Of a stretch of 64,000 nt of DNA, positions 1-6,733 are shown one piece after another. The notes beneath the pieces are model-generated. The model ran no database searches. It was given only the letters and a program-made list of their open reading frames with translations, and was not told where the DNA came from. Every line of letters begins with the position of its first letter. The stretch's first letter is position 1. Both the position numbers and the translations under genes were made by a program. The stretch is from Halorussus rarus (GTDB lineage Archaea > Halobacteriota > Halobacteria > Halobacteriales > Haladaptataceae). The DNA is taken from assembly GCF_003369835.1 (NCBI RefSeq), contig NZ_QPMJ01000001.1, forward strand, positions 1,359,589 to 1,423,588, in the 5' to 3' direction.

Positions 1-2
1 AA

Positions 3-974
3 CCGAAGGGGACCCGCCTCCAGAGCAACGTCGGGAAGACCCTCGACGAGGACCCGATGCTGGCCCGCGAGGTGCTCGGCCTCGACGCCGAGATGCACAA
101 CCTGGAGCCAATCGTCTACTCGCCGACGTTCATCGAGCAGGCGATCCGGGGTCGGGAGGACCCCGACGAGCTCCGCGAGCAGGTCCGCGAGAGCTTCGAC
201 AGCCTGGCCGAGGGCAAGGACCTGATGGTGGTCGAGGGCGGCGGGAAGCTCACCACCGGCGGCATCGTCGACCTCACCGACCCCGAGGTGGCCGACCTGC
301 TCGACGCCGAGGTGCTGCTGCTCTCGAAGTACGCCAGGGCCGGCGACGTCGACGACGTGCTGGCGGCGGTCGACGACGTGGGCGACCGGCTGCTCGGCGT
401 GCTGTTCAACGCGGTCCAGGACGGCAACTTCGACGGGCTCGAGACCGAGGTGGTCCCCTTCCTCGAAGGCCGGGGCGTCCCGGTGCTGGGCGTCCTTCCG
501 CGCGAGCAGCAACTGGCGGGCGTGACCGTCGACGACCTCGCCGCGGAGCTGTCGGCCGAGCAGCTCAACGACGCGCCCGGCGACGCCTTCGTCGAGCGGT
601 TCCTCGTCGGCGCGATGTCGGGAGACTCGGCGCTCCGGCACCTCCGGCGGACGAAGGACGCCGCGCTGGTCACGGGGGGCGACCGGCCCGACCTCCAGCG
701 GGTCGCGCTCGAAGCTCCGGGCGTGAAGTGCCTCATCCTGACCGGCGGGTTCCGGCCGCCGGGCGCCGTCGTCGGCGCCGCCGAGGAGAAGGGCGTCCCG
801 GTCCTGCTGGTCCAGTCGGACACCCTGACGACCATCGAGCGCGCCGAGGATGTGGTCCGGAGCGGGCGCACCCGGGACGCCGAAACGGTCGCGGTGATGG
901 GGGACCTGCTCCACGACCACGCCGACGTCGAGGCCATCGTGGGCGACAGGGAGCAGAACGGCAGTGACGAATAA
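3..974 (+). CDS. Phosphotransacetylase-like/DRTGG-domain protein (5' truncated)
   Basis: The reading frame is open to the window edge, so the true start lies upstream; the first visible codons (PKGTRLQSNVGKT) are in frame with the rest. The N-terminal half resembles the P-loop dethiobiotin-synthetase-like domain found in front of some phosphotransacetylases, with the conserved VVEGGG segment near residue 80. The last third matches a DRTGG domain (TGGDRPDLQ, then LILTGGFRPPG and the DTLTTIE segment). In haloarchaea such stand-alone proteins are annotated as phosphotransacetylase family and lack the catalytic Pta domain. A regulatory or nucleotide-sensing role is inference; no enzyme activity can be assigned. 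Confidence 0.75.
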   Translation, partial: PKGTRLQSNVGKTLDEDPMLAREVLGLDAEMHNLEPIVYSPTFIEQAIRGREDPDELREQVRESFDSLAEGKDLMVVEGGGKLTTGGIVDLTDPEVADLLDAEVLLLSKYARAGDVDDVLAAVDDVGDRLLGVLFNAVQDGNFDGLETEVVPFLEGRGVPVLGVLPREQQLAGVTVDDLAAELSAEQLNDAPGDAFVERFLVGAMSGDSALRHLRRTKDAALVTGGDRPDLQRVALEAPGVKCLILTGGFRPPGAVVGAAEEKGVPVLLVQSDTLTTIERAEDVVRSGRTRDAETVAVMGDLLHDHADVEAIVGDREQNGSDE

Positions 975-1007
975 ACGATCTCGAGTGTTTCGAGAGTCAA
1001 TAGAGGG

Positions 1008-1418
1008 CTACAGGTAGAGAGTCTGAATAACTTCAATTAGTACGTATCCGACAATCAGTAGTGCAAAAAGCGCAGATCCGATCTGAACGATCCAATCCAC
1101 AGTCGTTTCCGGTTCTTTCAAAGAGAAGTCTTCGACAGCTGGAGTCGTGTTTCCTCCGCCCCTCTTCGAGCCACTCTGCTGGTCATTCGCTCCGGCACCT
1201 AAGCCCATCCCGTCGAGCATCCGGTCGAGTTCGCGCTGATCCTGAATCATCTGGTCATCCATCGCTTCCAACACGCCGTAGTCTTCGTATCTGTTGAGAA
1301 CCGTACTGACGTACGAACTAGAGCAATCACATCGGTCGGCGATTTCCTTGTTCGTCAGATCCGGGTTCTGATGCGCCGTCAAGAGAATCTCTCGTTGAAG
1401 GTCCGTTTTTTGACTCAT
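1008..1418 (-). CDS. Membrane-anchored winged-helix regulator
   Basis: This 136-residue protein has an N-terminal helix-turn-helix of the MarR/Lrp winged type (residues 1-50; TNKEIADRCDCSSSYVSTVL is the recognition region). A polar glycine-rich linker (about 75-105) follows, then one C-terminal transmembrane helix (about 113-134) with almost nothing beyond it. The topology implies a DNA-binding domain tethered to the inner face of the membrane. Such wHTH-TM proteins are common in haloarchaea and their signals are unknown. The gene is monocistronic, with 33 bp separating it from the convergent upstream gene. Its base composition is less GC-rich than the neighbours (AT-rich codons in the linker and TM), which may indicate later acquisition. 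Confidence 0.7.
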   Translation of the reverse strand: MSQKTDLQREILLTAHQNPDLTNKEIADRCDCSSSYVSTVLNRYEDYGVLEAMDDQMIQDQRELDRMLDGMGLGAGANDQQSGSKRGGGNTTPAVEDFSLKEPETTVDWIVQIGSALFALLIVGYVLIEVIQTLYL

Positions 1419-1469
1419 TCTCGTTTTCTCCCGGTGGTGTATTCCACCGACATGTTTTATTTCAAATAA

Positions 1470-1477
1470 TACTTAAA
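1470..1477 (-). promoter_or_regulatory. TATA-like box of the wHTH-TM gene
   Basis: On the minus strand this reads TTTAAGTA inside a strongly AT-rich island (about 1452-1482). It lies about 52 bp before the start codon at 1418, so a leader of roughly 25 nt is expected. It is the only AT-rich stretch between this gene and the dehydrogenase gene. Confidence 0.5.
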
Positions 1478-1552
1478 CATTCGCCCTTCGCCAGTCAGAG
1501 TTCGACGAGAAGTGCTGATTCAAATTTTCCTAATTGAGCGGTCTGTTATCGT

Positions 1553-2584
1553 TCACTTGCCGACCGTCACCATCCCCTTCACGGTCTCCGGATTCGTCGC
1601 GCGCTCGAACGCCGCCTCGACTTCGTCCAGGTCCATCTCGAAGTCCACGATGCCGGCGACGTCCACCGCGCCGTCGGCGATAAGGCCGACGGCCGCGGGG
1701 TACGTGTTCCGGTAGCGGAACGACCCGCGGACGTCGAGTTCGCTGTCCACGATGCCCACCACGTCGAGCGGAATCTCCGACGCGGAGGCGAGACCGACGA
1801 AGACCACGGTTCCGCCGCGCCGGACCGCGTCGAGCGAACCGGCGATGGCAGATTCGGCGCCCGAGGCCTCGACGACGACGTCGACGCCCTCGCCGTCGGT
1901 CTCGGCCGCGACCGCCGCCGCCAGGTCCCGCTCGCCGGAATCGACGACCGCGTCCGCGCCGCGCTCGCTCGCCCGCCGGAGTTTGGCGTCGACCACGTCC
2001 GCGACGACGACTTCGGTCGCGCCGGCGGCCCGCGCCGCGGCCATCGCCAGCAGCCCGATGGGACCCGCGCCGGTCACGAGCACCGAGTCGCCCGCGCCGA
2101 CCTCGCCGCGGCGGGCCGCGTGGACGCCCACGCTGAGGGGCTCGCAGAGCGCGCCCTCGCGGACGGACACCTCGTCGGGCAGTCGGTGGGCGAAGTCGGC
2201 GGGCCAGGCCACGTACTCGGCGAGCGCGCCGTCGTCCGGCGGGGTCGCCATGAACGTCACGTCCGGACAGAGGTTGTACTCGCCGCGCTTGCAGTGGTCG
2301 CACCGCCGGCAGGGGACGCCCGGTTCGAGCGCGACTCGGTCACCCGCCTCGAGGTCGGGCACTGCGTCGCCGACCGCGACCACCTCGCCCGCGCTCTCGT
2401 GGCCCAGCACCAGGGGCTTCTCGACCACGTAGTCGCCGATGCGGCCGCGCTCGTAGTAGTGGAGGTCCGACCCGCAGATGCCGACCTCGCCGACCGCGAC
2501 CAGCGCCTCGTCGGGCGCGGGCTCGGGCCGGGGTCGGTCCTCGACGACCAGTCGGCCGGGTTCGGTCAATACTGCGGTGCGCAT
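1553..2584 (-). CDS. Zinc-dependent medium-chain dehydrogenase (sorbitol/threonine dehydrogenase-like)
   Basis: This 343-residue medium-chain dehydrogenase should oxidise a polyol or similar secondary alcohol with NAD(P). Visible features are the catalytic zinc ligands C37, H62 and E63 (CGSDLHYY, GHESAGE), the structural zinc cysteines C92/C95/C98/C106, and the Rossmann loop TGAGPIG at 171-177. An acidic residue after the second strand (VVVADV) favours NAD. The HYY after the catalytic cysteine is typical of the sorbitol/xylitol dehydrogenase branch, although L-threonine dehydrogenase remains possible. I chose the ATG at 2584 because the conserved N-terminus (MRTAVL) begins there and sequence before it has no homology. 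The gene is followed by about 130 bp of noncoding DNA. Confidence 0.88.
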   Translation of the reverse strand: MRTAVLTEPGRLVVEDRPRPEPAPDEALVAVGEVGICGSDLHYYERGRIGDYVVEKPLVLGHESAGEVVAVGDAVPDLEAGDRVALEPGVPCRRCDHCKRGEYNLCPDVTFMATPPDDGALAEYVAWPADFAHRLPDEVSVREGALCEPLSVGVHAARRGEVGAGDSVLVTGAGPIGLLAMAAARAAGATEVVVADVVDAKLRRASERGADAVVDSGERDLAAAVAAETDGEGVDVVVEASGAESAIAGSLDAVRRGGTVVFVGLASASEIPLDVVGIVDSELDVRGSFRYRNTYPAAVGLIADGAVDVAGIVDFEMDLDEVEAAFERATNPETVKGMVTVGK

Positions 2585-2639
2585 AGACGGCCCTTTGTCG
2601 GCGAGACGTAAATCGGCTCTGCGGCGGGATCGACCCCGG

Positions 2640-2789
2640 GACCAGGCCCGCCTGCTCGCCACCAACCCGGCGTCGGCTCGCACCTGGGAGAAACTCGGCT
2701 TCGCCGAGGAGGGCGTCCACCGCGACCGGGCGTTCACTGGCGGCGAGCACGTCGACGTGCGGTACTTCCGCGTGCTCGAAAGCGAGTAG
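2640..2789 (+). pseudogene. Remnant of a GNAT N-acetyltransferase (C-terminal 49 codons)
   Basis: One plus-strand frame encodes ATNPASARTWEKLGFAEEG and then HRDRAFTGG and VDVRYFRVLESE, ending at TAG 2787-2789. The NPAS...EKLGF...EG pattern is the classic final helix and strand of RimJ/RimL-like GNAT acetyltransferases. The acetyl-CoA-binding and N-terminal parts are absent: going upstream the frame loses similarity and runs into the 5' end of the opposite-strand dehydrogenase. I read this as a decayed fragment left by a rearrangement that placed the dehydrogenase here. Confidence 0.75.
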
Positions 2790-2853
2790 CGGGCGAAATC
2801 GGTCCCGCTTCGATTCCCGGGGTTCGCCCGTTCTCGTCCGAGTTCGGCGGGGG

Positions 2854-2861
2854 TTATTTAA
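2854..2861 (+). promoter_or_regulatory. TATA box of the two-membrane-protein/DUF7504-like unit
   Basis: TTATTTAA lies 26-33 bp before the ATG at 2887, preceded by a G-rich BRE-like stretch. The spacing suggests a leaderless or nearly leaderless transcript that would cover three genes up to 4026. Confidence 0.6.
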
Positions 2862-2886
2862 TCCGGAAGCGAGAACCCCCTGTCGA

Positions 2887-3171
2887 ATGTTACTCGAACG
2901 CATGCTCGCGCTGTCGACCGCGCTCGTACTCGCCGGGACGTTCCCGGTGGCCGTCATCGCGTCGCGGGGCTTCCGCGGCGCGCCGTTCGGACGAGTGCTC
3001 CGGCCGATCCCGGTCGTCGTGCTCGCGTTCGCCGCGCTGAACGCGCCGGAGGCGCTCGGCGTCGAGATCTCGGCCGGGCTCTACCTCGTCCTCTCGACGG
3101 CCGCCGTCGCGGGAACGCTCGTCGCGGCCGCCCACGCGCTCGTCCTGCTCACCGAACGGAGGAAGCTATGA
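2887..3171 (+). CDS. Small haloarchaeal membrane protein (three TM helices)
   Basis: This 94-residue hydrophobic protein has helices near residues 7-26, 38-54 and 62-88 and no catalytic motif. Its stop codon overlaps the next start (ATGA), so the two small membrane proteins are probably translationally coupled. They resemble the DUF7521-type proteins that neighbour DUF7504 genes in haloarchaea; that family name is from memory and not confirmed. A role as membrane partner of the third gene is inference from the arrangement. Confidence 0.65.
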   Translation: MLLERMLALSTALVLAGTFPVAVIASRGFRGAPFGRVLRPIPVVVLAFAALNAPEALGVEISAGLYLVLSTAAVAGTLVAAAHALVLLTERRKL

Positions 3172-3512
3172 GGGGCCTCCTCTCGTTCGTCTTCATCGCC
3201 CAGACCGCGACGCTCGTCGCCGCCTCCCTCCTGCTGGTCTATCCCGTCGTGGCCTACGCCCGGAACGTCGCGTACACCCGCGGGCTGCTCCTGCTGGCGA
3301 GCGCGTTCTTCCTGGTGACCGGCGCGTACACGGCGGGATTCCTGTTCGAGAGTTCGCTCGTCTCGGAGGCGCTCGACCTGGTGGCCGCGCTGCTGGCCGC
3401 CGCGGGTACGTGGCACTTCGCCCGACCGTACGTCCGGTTCGACGACGCGGGAGTCGAGGCGCCGACCGTCGGCGACCCGACCGGAGGGTTCGAGAGTGCC
3501 GGAGACGACTGA
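3168..3512 (+). CDS. Small haloarchaeal membrane protein (DUF7521-like)
   Basis: This 114-residue protein has three predicted helices (about 5-27, 37-56 and 66-84) followed by a soluble acidic tail of some 30 residues. It overlaps the preceding gene by 4 bp and the next by 17 bp, so the three are almost certainly one transcript. No enzymatic motif is visible. The tail faces the side opposite to the N-terminus if three helices are correct. The paralogous look of the two small membrane proteins suggests they may assemble together. Confidence 0.65.
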   Translation: MRGLLSFVFIAQTATLVAASLLLVYPVVAYARNVAYTRGLLLLASAFFLVTGAYTAGFLFESSLVSEALDLVAALLAAAGTWHFARPYVRFDDAGVEAPTVGDPTGGFESAGDD

Positions 3513-4026
3513 CGACCGCAGGTTCGACCTGTCGCCGGGCGAGCAGGCGCTGGTGTCGGTGCCGTCGATGGGGTCGCCGCTCGACCTGCTGCCCGACGCG
3601 GCGTTCGAGAACCTGCTGGTGCTGTCGGCGACCGCATCACCAGAGAAGATCGAGTCGCTGGTCGAGCGCCGCGGGGGCGACCCCCGGAAGGTCGGCGTGG
3701 TCCCGGTCACGGGGTCGCCCGGCGAGTACGACGGGCCGCTCTGGACGACCGACCCGGTCGATCCCAGCGACCTGACCGGCATCAGCATCCGGGTCTCGAA
3801 CGCGCTGGAGTACGTCTCCCGCGGCGGGTGGGTCGTCGTCGACAACGTCAACGTCCTGCTGATGTACGGCCGGGAGGACCAAGTGTTCCGGCTGTTGAAC
3901 TCGGTCGTCTCGACCGCCCGCGAGCGAGAGGCCTGCGGGGCCTACTGCACGGTCCGGGACGCGGTCACCGACGAGACGTACGCCCGACTCAGGGACTGCT
4001 GCGACCGGGCCCTCGCGGTCGAGTGA
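3496..4026 (+). CDS. DUF7504-like (divergent KaiC/RecA-fold) protein
   Basis: This 176-residue cytoplasmic protein starts at a GTG that overlaps the upstream gene. The pattern is a hydrophobic strand (NLLVLSATASP) in place of a Walker A strand, and a later strand-acidic segment (GGWVVVDNVNVLL) like a degenerate Walker B. This matches the first domain of the DUF7504 protein at 38375-39475. No intact P-loop is visible, so ATP hydrolysis is doubtful. Unlike that larger relative it has no winged helix at the C-terminus. Linked small membrane proteins suggest a membrane-associated signalling unit; function is unknown. Confidence 0.6.
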   Translation: MPETTDDRRFDLSPGEQALVSVPSMGSPLDLLPDAAFENLLVLSATASPEKIESLVERRGGDPRKVGVVPVTGSPGEYDGPLWTTDPVDPSDLTGISIRVSNALEYVSRGGWVVVDNVNVLLMYGREDQVFRLLNSVVSTAREREACGAYCTVRDAVTDETYARLRDCCDRALAVE

Positions 4027-4138
4027 AACGGGTCGTCGCGGTCGAGTATCCGGGGGTCGCTCCGTTCATTTCCGCCGATTTCGCGGGTAATATCCAAGGA
4101 AACATTCTTACGCGCCGATTCGCTACGAACAGCCAGAG

Positions 4139-4951
4139 ATGAAACGCCGAACGTTCCTGGCGACCGGGGCGGCGTCGCTCGCCCCGGTCGCGGGGTGTCT
4201 GGGGCAGGGCGGCGGCGGTGGCGGCGACGACACCACCACGCCGTGGTCGGGGTACGGTCAGTACACGCCGACCGACGGGAACACCGACGGCTACCCGCCG
4301 GCGTTCGACCAACAGCCCTCGGAGCGCAGCATCGACACCGATTCGTTCGAGACCGTCGAAGAGGGCGGCGTTCAGGTTCCGCTGGCCCCGATAGAGGCCA
4401 CCGGTTACTGGTACCGGCGGGGCGAGGCCCGGTTCGCGGACGCCCGGGGTCCGGGCTCGTACGAGGCGGCCCACGTCTACGGCGCGGTGCTGAGCCCGGC
4501 GCCGGAGCGCTACCGGACGTCGAACGACCCGTTGAACGAGTGGCCGAAGGACGACCGCATCGTCTGTTACTGCGGGTGTCCCCACCACCTCTCGTCCATC
4601 CGGGCCTCTCAGCTCATCAACGAGGGGTACGAGAACGTCTACGTCATCGACGAGGGGTTCGGCGAATGGCGGTCACAGGGGTACGCGATGGCCGGCACCG
4701 ACGTGGGGAACCCGCCGAAGAAGTGGACCATCCGGGGCGAGACCGCCGCCGACCTCGCCGGCGAGAACGCGTGGGCGCGCCACCGACCGACCGAGCAGGT
4801 CGAGTCGACCGACATCGCCGCCGACGGCAGCTACGAGCTCCACCTCAAGTTCCACGGCGTCGATTCGGACTCGACCATCGAAGTCGAGACGCCGGGCTAC
4901 ACGGTCGAGGGGAAGCTACAGGACCTGACGGCCGGCACGGTGCAGGGATAG
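4139..4951 (+). CDS. Exported rhodanese-domain lipoprotein
   Basis: The 270-residue precursor begins MKRRTFLATGAASLAPVAGC, a Tat-type twin-arginine signal with a lipobox cysteine at C20, followed by a Gly/Asp-rich linker. Residues about 85-185 form a rhodanese-like domain whose active-site strand is IVCYCGCPHH, giving C143, C145 and C147. The DEGFGEWRSQGYAMAG segment is the usual rhodanese end. The C-terminal about 80 residues look like a beta domain. It is expected to be lipid-anchored on the outer face of the membrane and to handle sulfur or thiols there; the substrate is unknown. It stands alone with its own promoter region. Confidence 0.8.
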   Translation: MKRRTFLATGAASLAPVAGCLGQGGGGGGDDTTTPWSGYGQYTPTDGNTDGYPPAFDQQPSERSIDTDSFETVEEGGVQVPLAPIEATGYWYRRGEARFADARGPGSYEAAHVYGAVLSPAPERYRTSNDPLNEWPKDDRIVCYCGCPHHLSSIRASQLINEGYENVYVIDEGFGEWRSQGYAMAGTDVGNPPKKWTIRGETAADLAGENAWARHRPTEQVESTDIAADGSYELHLKFHGVDSDSTIEVETPGYTVEGKLQDLTAGTVQG

Positions 4952-4986
4952 CTCACGGCCGCGGTCCCGGAGGTGTGAACCCGGAT

Positions 4987-6069
4987 TCACACCTGCGCGT
5001 CGGGCGGTTCCTCGTCGTAGGGGTCCTCGAGTTCGCCCATCATCGCCTCGAACGCGTCGGTCGCCGTGACCATCCCGACGACCTCCCCGTCCTCGGTGAC
5101 GAGCGCCAGCTCGTGCTGCCGCTCCTGGAATCGGTCGACGAGGTCGCTCACGGCGAGTTCGGCGTCCACCGTCAATGGCTCGGTCGCAACGTCCTCCCAC
5201 GTCAGCGACCCGTCGCGGAACTCCTCCCCGCGACCGAGCAGCGGCGGCGTGTAGACGATGCCGACGAACTCCTCGAGCGTCTCGCCGATCAGCGGGAACC
5301 GGGTGTGGGGCTCGTTCCGGACCCGCCGGAGGCTCTCCTCGATGGCGTCCGCGGTCGAGAGGGCGACGATCTCCTCGCGCGGGACCATGATGTCGCGGAC
5401 GGGGATCGTGTCGATGTCGAGCGCCGCGATGACCTCCTCCTCGCGCTCGTCGTCGAGACCGGCCTGGCTCAGGATGTCGCCCATCTCCCGGCGGGCGTCG
5501 CCTCGGCTCGACACTTCGCGGGCGCCCTCCTCGGTCTCGGCCTCGGTCCACGACCGGGTTATCTCGACGCCGAACAGCGACAGCAGCCACTTCGCGGTCT
5601 TGTCCGCGAGGATGATGACCGGCGACAGGATCTTCGTCCAGTAGTACAGCGGGGCCGACCCGTACGCGGCGACGGTCTTCGTCCGCTCGATACCGAGGTA
5701 CGTCGGCGCCTGCTCGCCGACGACGACGTGCAGCATATTGATGATACCCAGCGCCACGATGGCCGCCAGCGCGTGGGAGCCGACGCCGGTCAGTTCGACA
5801 ACGGGCGTCAGCAGCGTTGCCAGCGCGGGTTCGGCCACCACGCCGAGGCCGACGCTGCAGACGGTGATACCGAGCTGGCACCCCGACAGGAAGATCTCCA
5901 GGCGGTCGGTCATCTCCCACGCCCGTTCGAGGCCGGACGACCCCTGGAACTCGCCCTCGGTGAACTGCCTGACGCGAGTCATCGCGAACTCGATGGTCAC
6001 GAAGTAGGCGTTGCCGAACAGGAGCACCAGGCCGCCGGCTACCTGTGCGAGCGTCGCGAGTTCTACCAT
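4987..6069 (-). CDS. CNNM/CorC-type membrane protein (DUF21 plus CBS pair)
   Basis: This 360-residue protein has an N-terminal DUF21/CNNM transmembrane domain (about 1-175, four helices, starting MVELATLAQVAGGLVLLFGN) followed by two CBS motifs at about 215-275 and 280-340 (IPVRDIMVPREEIVAL, then AELAVSDLVDRFQE). Family members are linked to magnesium/cobalt transport or efflux and sense adenine nucleotides through the CBS pair. The usual C-terminal CorC_HlyC domain is missing, which makes it shorter than bacterial homologues. It is convergent with the rhodanese gene and monocistronic. Confidence 0.82.
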   Translation of the reverse strand: MVELATLAQVAGGLVLLFGNAYFVTIEFAMTRVRQFTEGEFQGSSGLERAWEMTDRLEIFLSGCQLGITVCSVGLGVVAEPALATLLTPVVELTGVGSHALAAIVALGIINMLHVVVGEQAPTYLGIERTKTVAAYGSAPLYYWTKILSPVIILADKTAKWLLSLFGVEITRSWTEAETEEGAREVSSRGDARREMGDILSQAGLDDEREEEVIAALDIDTIPVRDIMVPREEIVALSTADAIEESLRRVRNEPHTRFPLIGETLEEFVGIVYTPPLLGRGEEFRDGSLTWEDVATEPLTVDAELAVSDLVDRFQERQHELALVTEDGEVVGMVTATDAFEAMMGELEDPYDEEPPDAQV

Positions 6070-6234
6070 CGACTAGATTTCCCCGCGAAATCCCGAAAAG
6101 GTTGTCGCTACTGACCGTCTTCCGGGACCCGTCGACTCAACTCGCGGACCCGTCCGACAATCTCGGAACGATCTGACGATGCCGGAGCGGTCTGACCTCT
6201 CGGTCGGGCGTCGGACCGGGCGCGCCGGCGGGAG

Positions 6235-6519
6235 TCAGACGACCCGGCTGGCGCCGGACTCGTCCGCGGGGCGGACGACGACGTCGTTGGGACCGCCCAC
6301 GCGCACATCGTAGCCGCAGTACGTGAAGGAGACGCGGGGCTCGCTCTCGGATCGGGGCCGGTCGTCTTCGAACAGTCGGTCCAGCGCCTCGGGGTCGACG
6401 GCGTCGTGCAGCGGCGGCACGAGGTCGGTCGGCGAGCGACCCTCCGCCTCCGCCACCGCGGTCACCACTGCGGTGCTGACCCGTCGGTCGACGCCGGAAT
6501 CGGTCCGCGGCGTTCGCAT
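6235..6519 (-). CDS. HalOD1 output-domain protein
   Basis: This 94-residue protein fits the haloarchaeal HalOD1 domain. An N-terminal helix starts TAVVTAVAEAEG and continues to a DLVPPLHDAVDPEALDRLF core, and the C-terminal strand region VSFTYCGYDVRVGGPNDVVV closes the domain. HalOD1 proteins are proposed output modules of haloarchaeal signal transduction and often stand alone. No signalling partner is adjacent. The 214 bp upstream separate it from the divergent RND operon. Confidence 0.85.
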   Translation of the reverse strand: MRTPRTDSGVDRRVSTAVVTAVAEAEGRSPTDLVPPLHDAVDPEALDRLFEDDRPRSESEPRVSFTYCGYDVRVGGPNDVVVRPADESGASRVV

Positions 6520-6652
6520 ACTCCGTCACTGTCCCCCGGACGCCTAATAGCTTCCGTAGCCGTCAAATTCCGGCGGACGGTCGCGGCTCGCCCGGCATCG
6601 CGGCGCTGTCGCGGTCCGACGCCCGCCGAACGGCCGTCTTCGAATCAAGGCC

Positions 6653-6705
6653 TTTATGGACGTGCTGTTAGTACCATTCTAACAACAGCGTTGAACACAT
6701 GTTCA
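6653..6705 (+). promoter_or_regulatory. RND-TrmB operon promoter with two inverted repeats
   Basis: A TATA-like TTTATGG (6653-6659) is followed by TGTTAG at 6666-6671 mirrored by CTAACA at 6679-6684 (7-bp spacer). A second pair, TGAACA 6692-6697 and TGTTCA 6700-6705 (2-bp spacer), follows. Transcription is expected to start near 6680, so the first repeat would straddle it. The TrmB-type regulator at the end of the operon is the obvious candidate to bind here. Confidence 0.5.
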
Positions 6706-6733
6706 GGCAGTCAGCCGCGCGGAGGGTCGCGTC

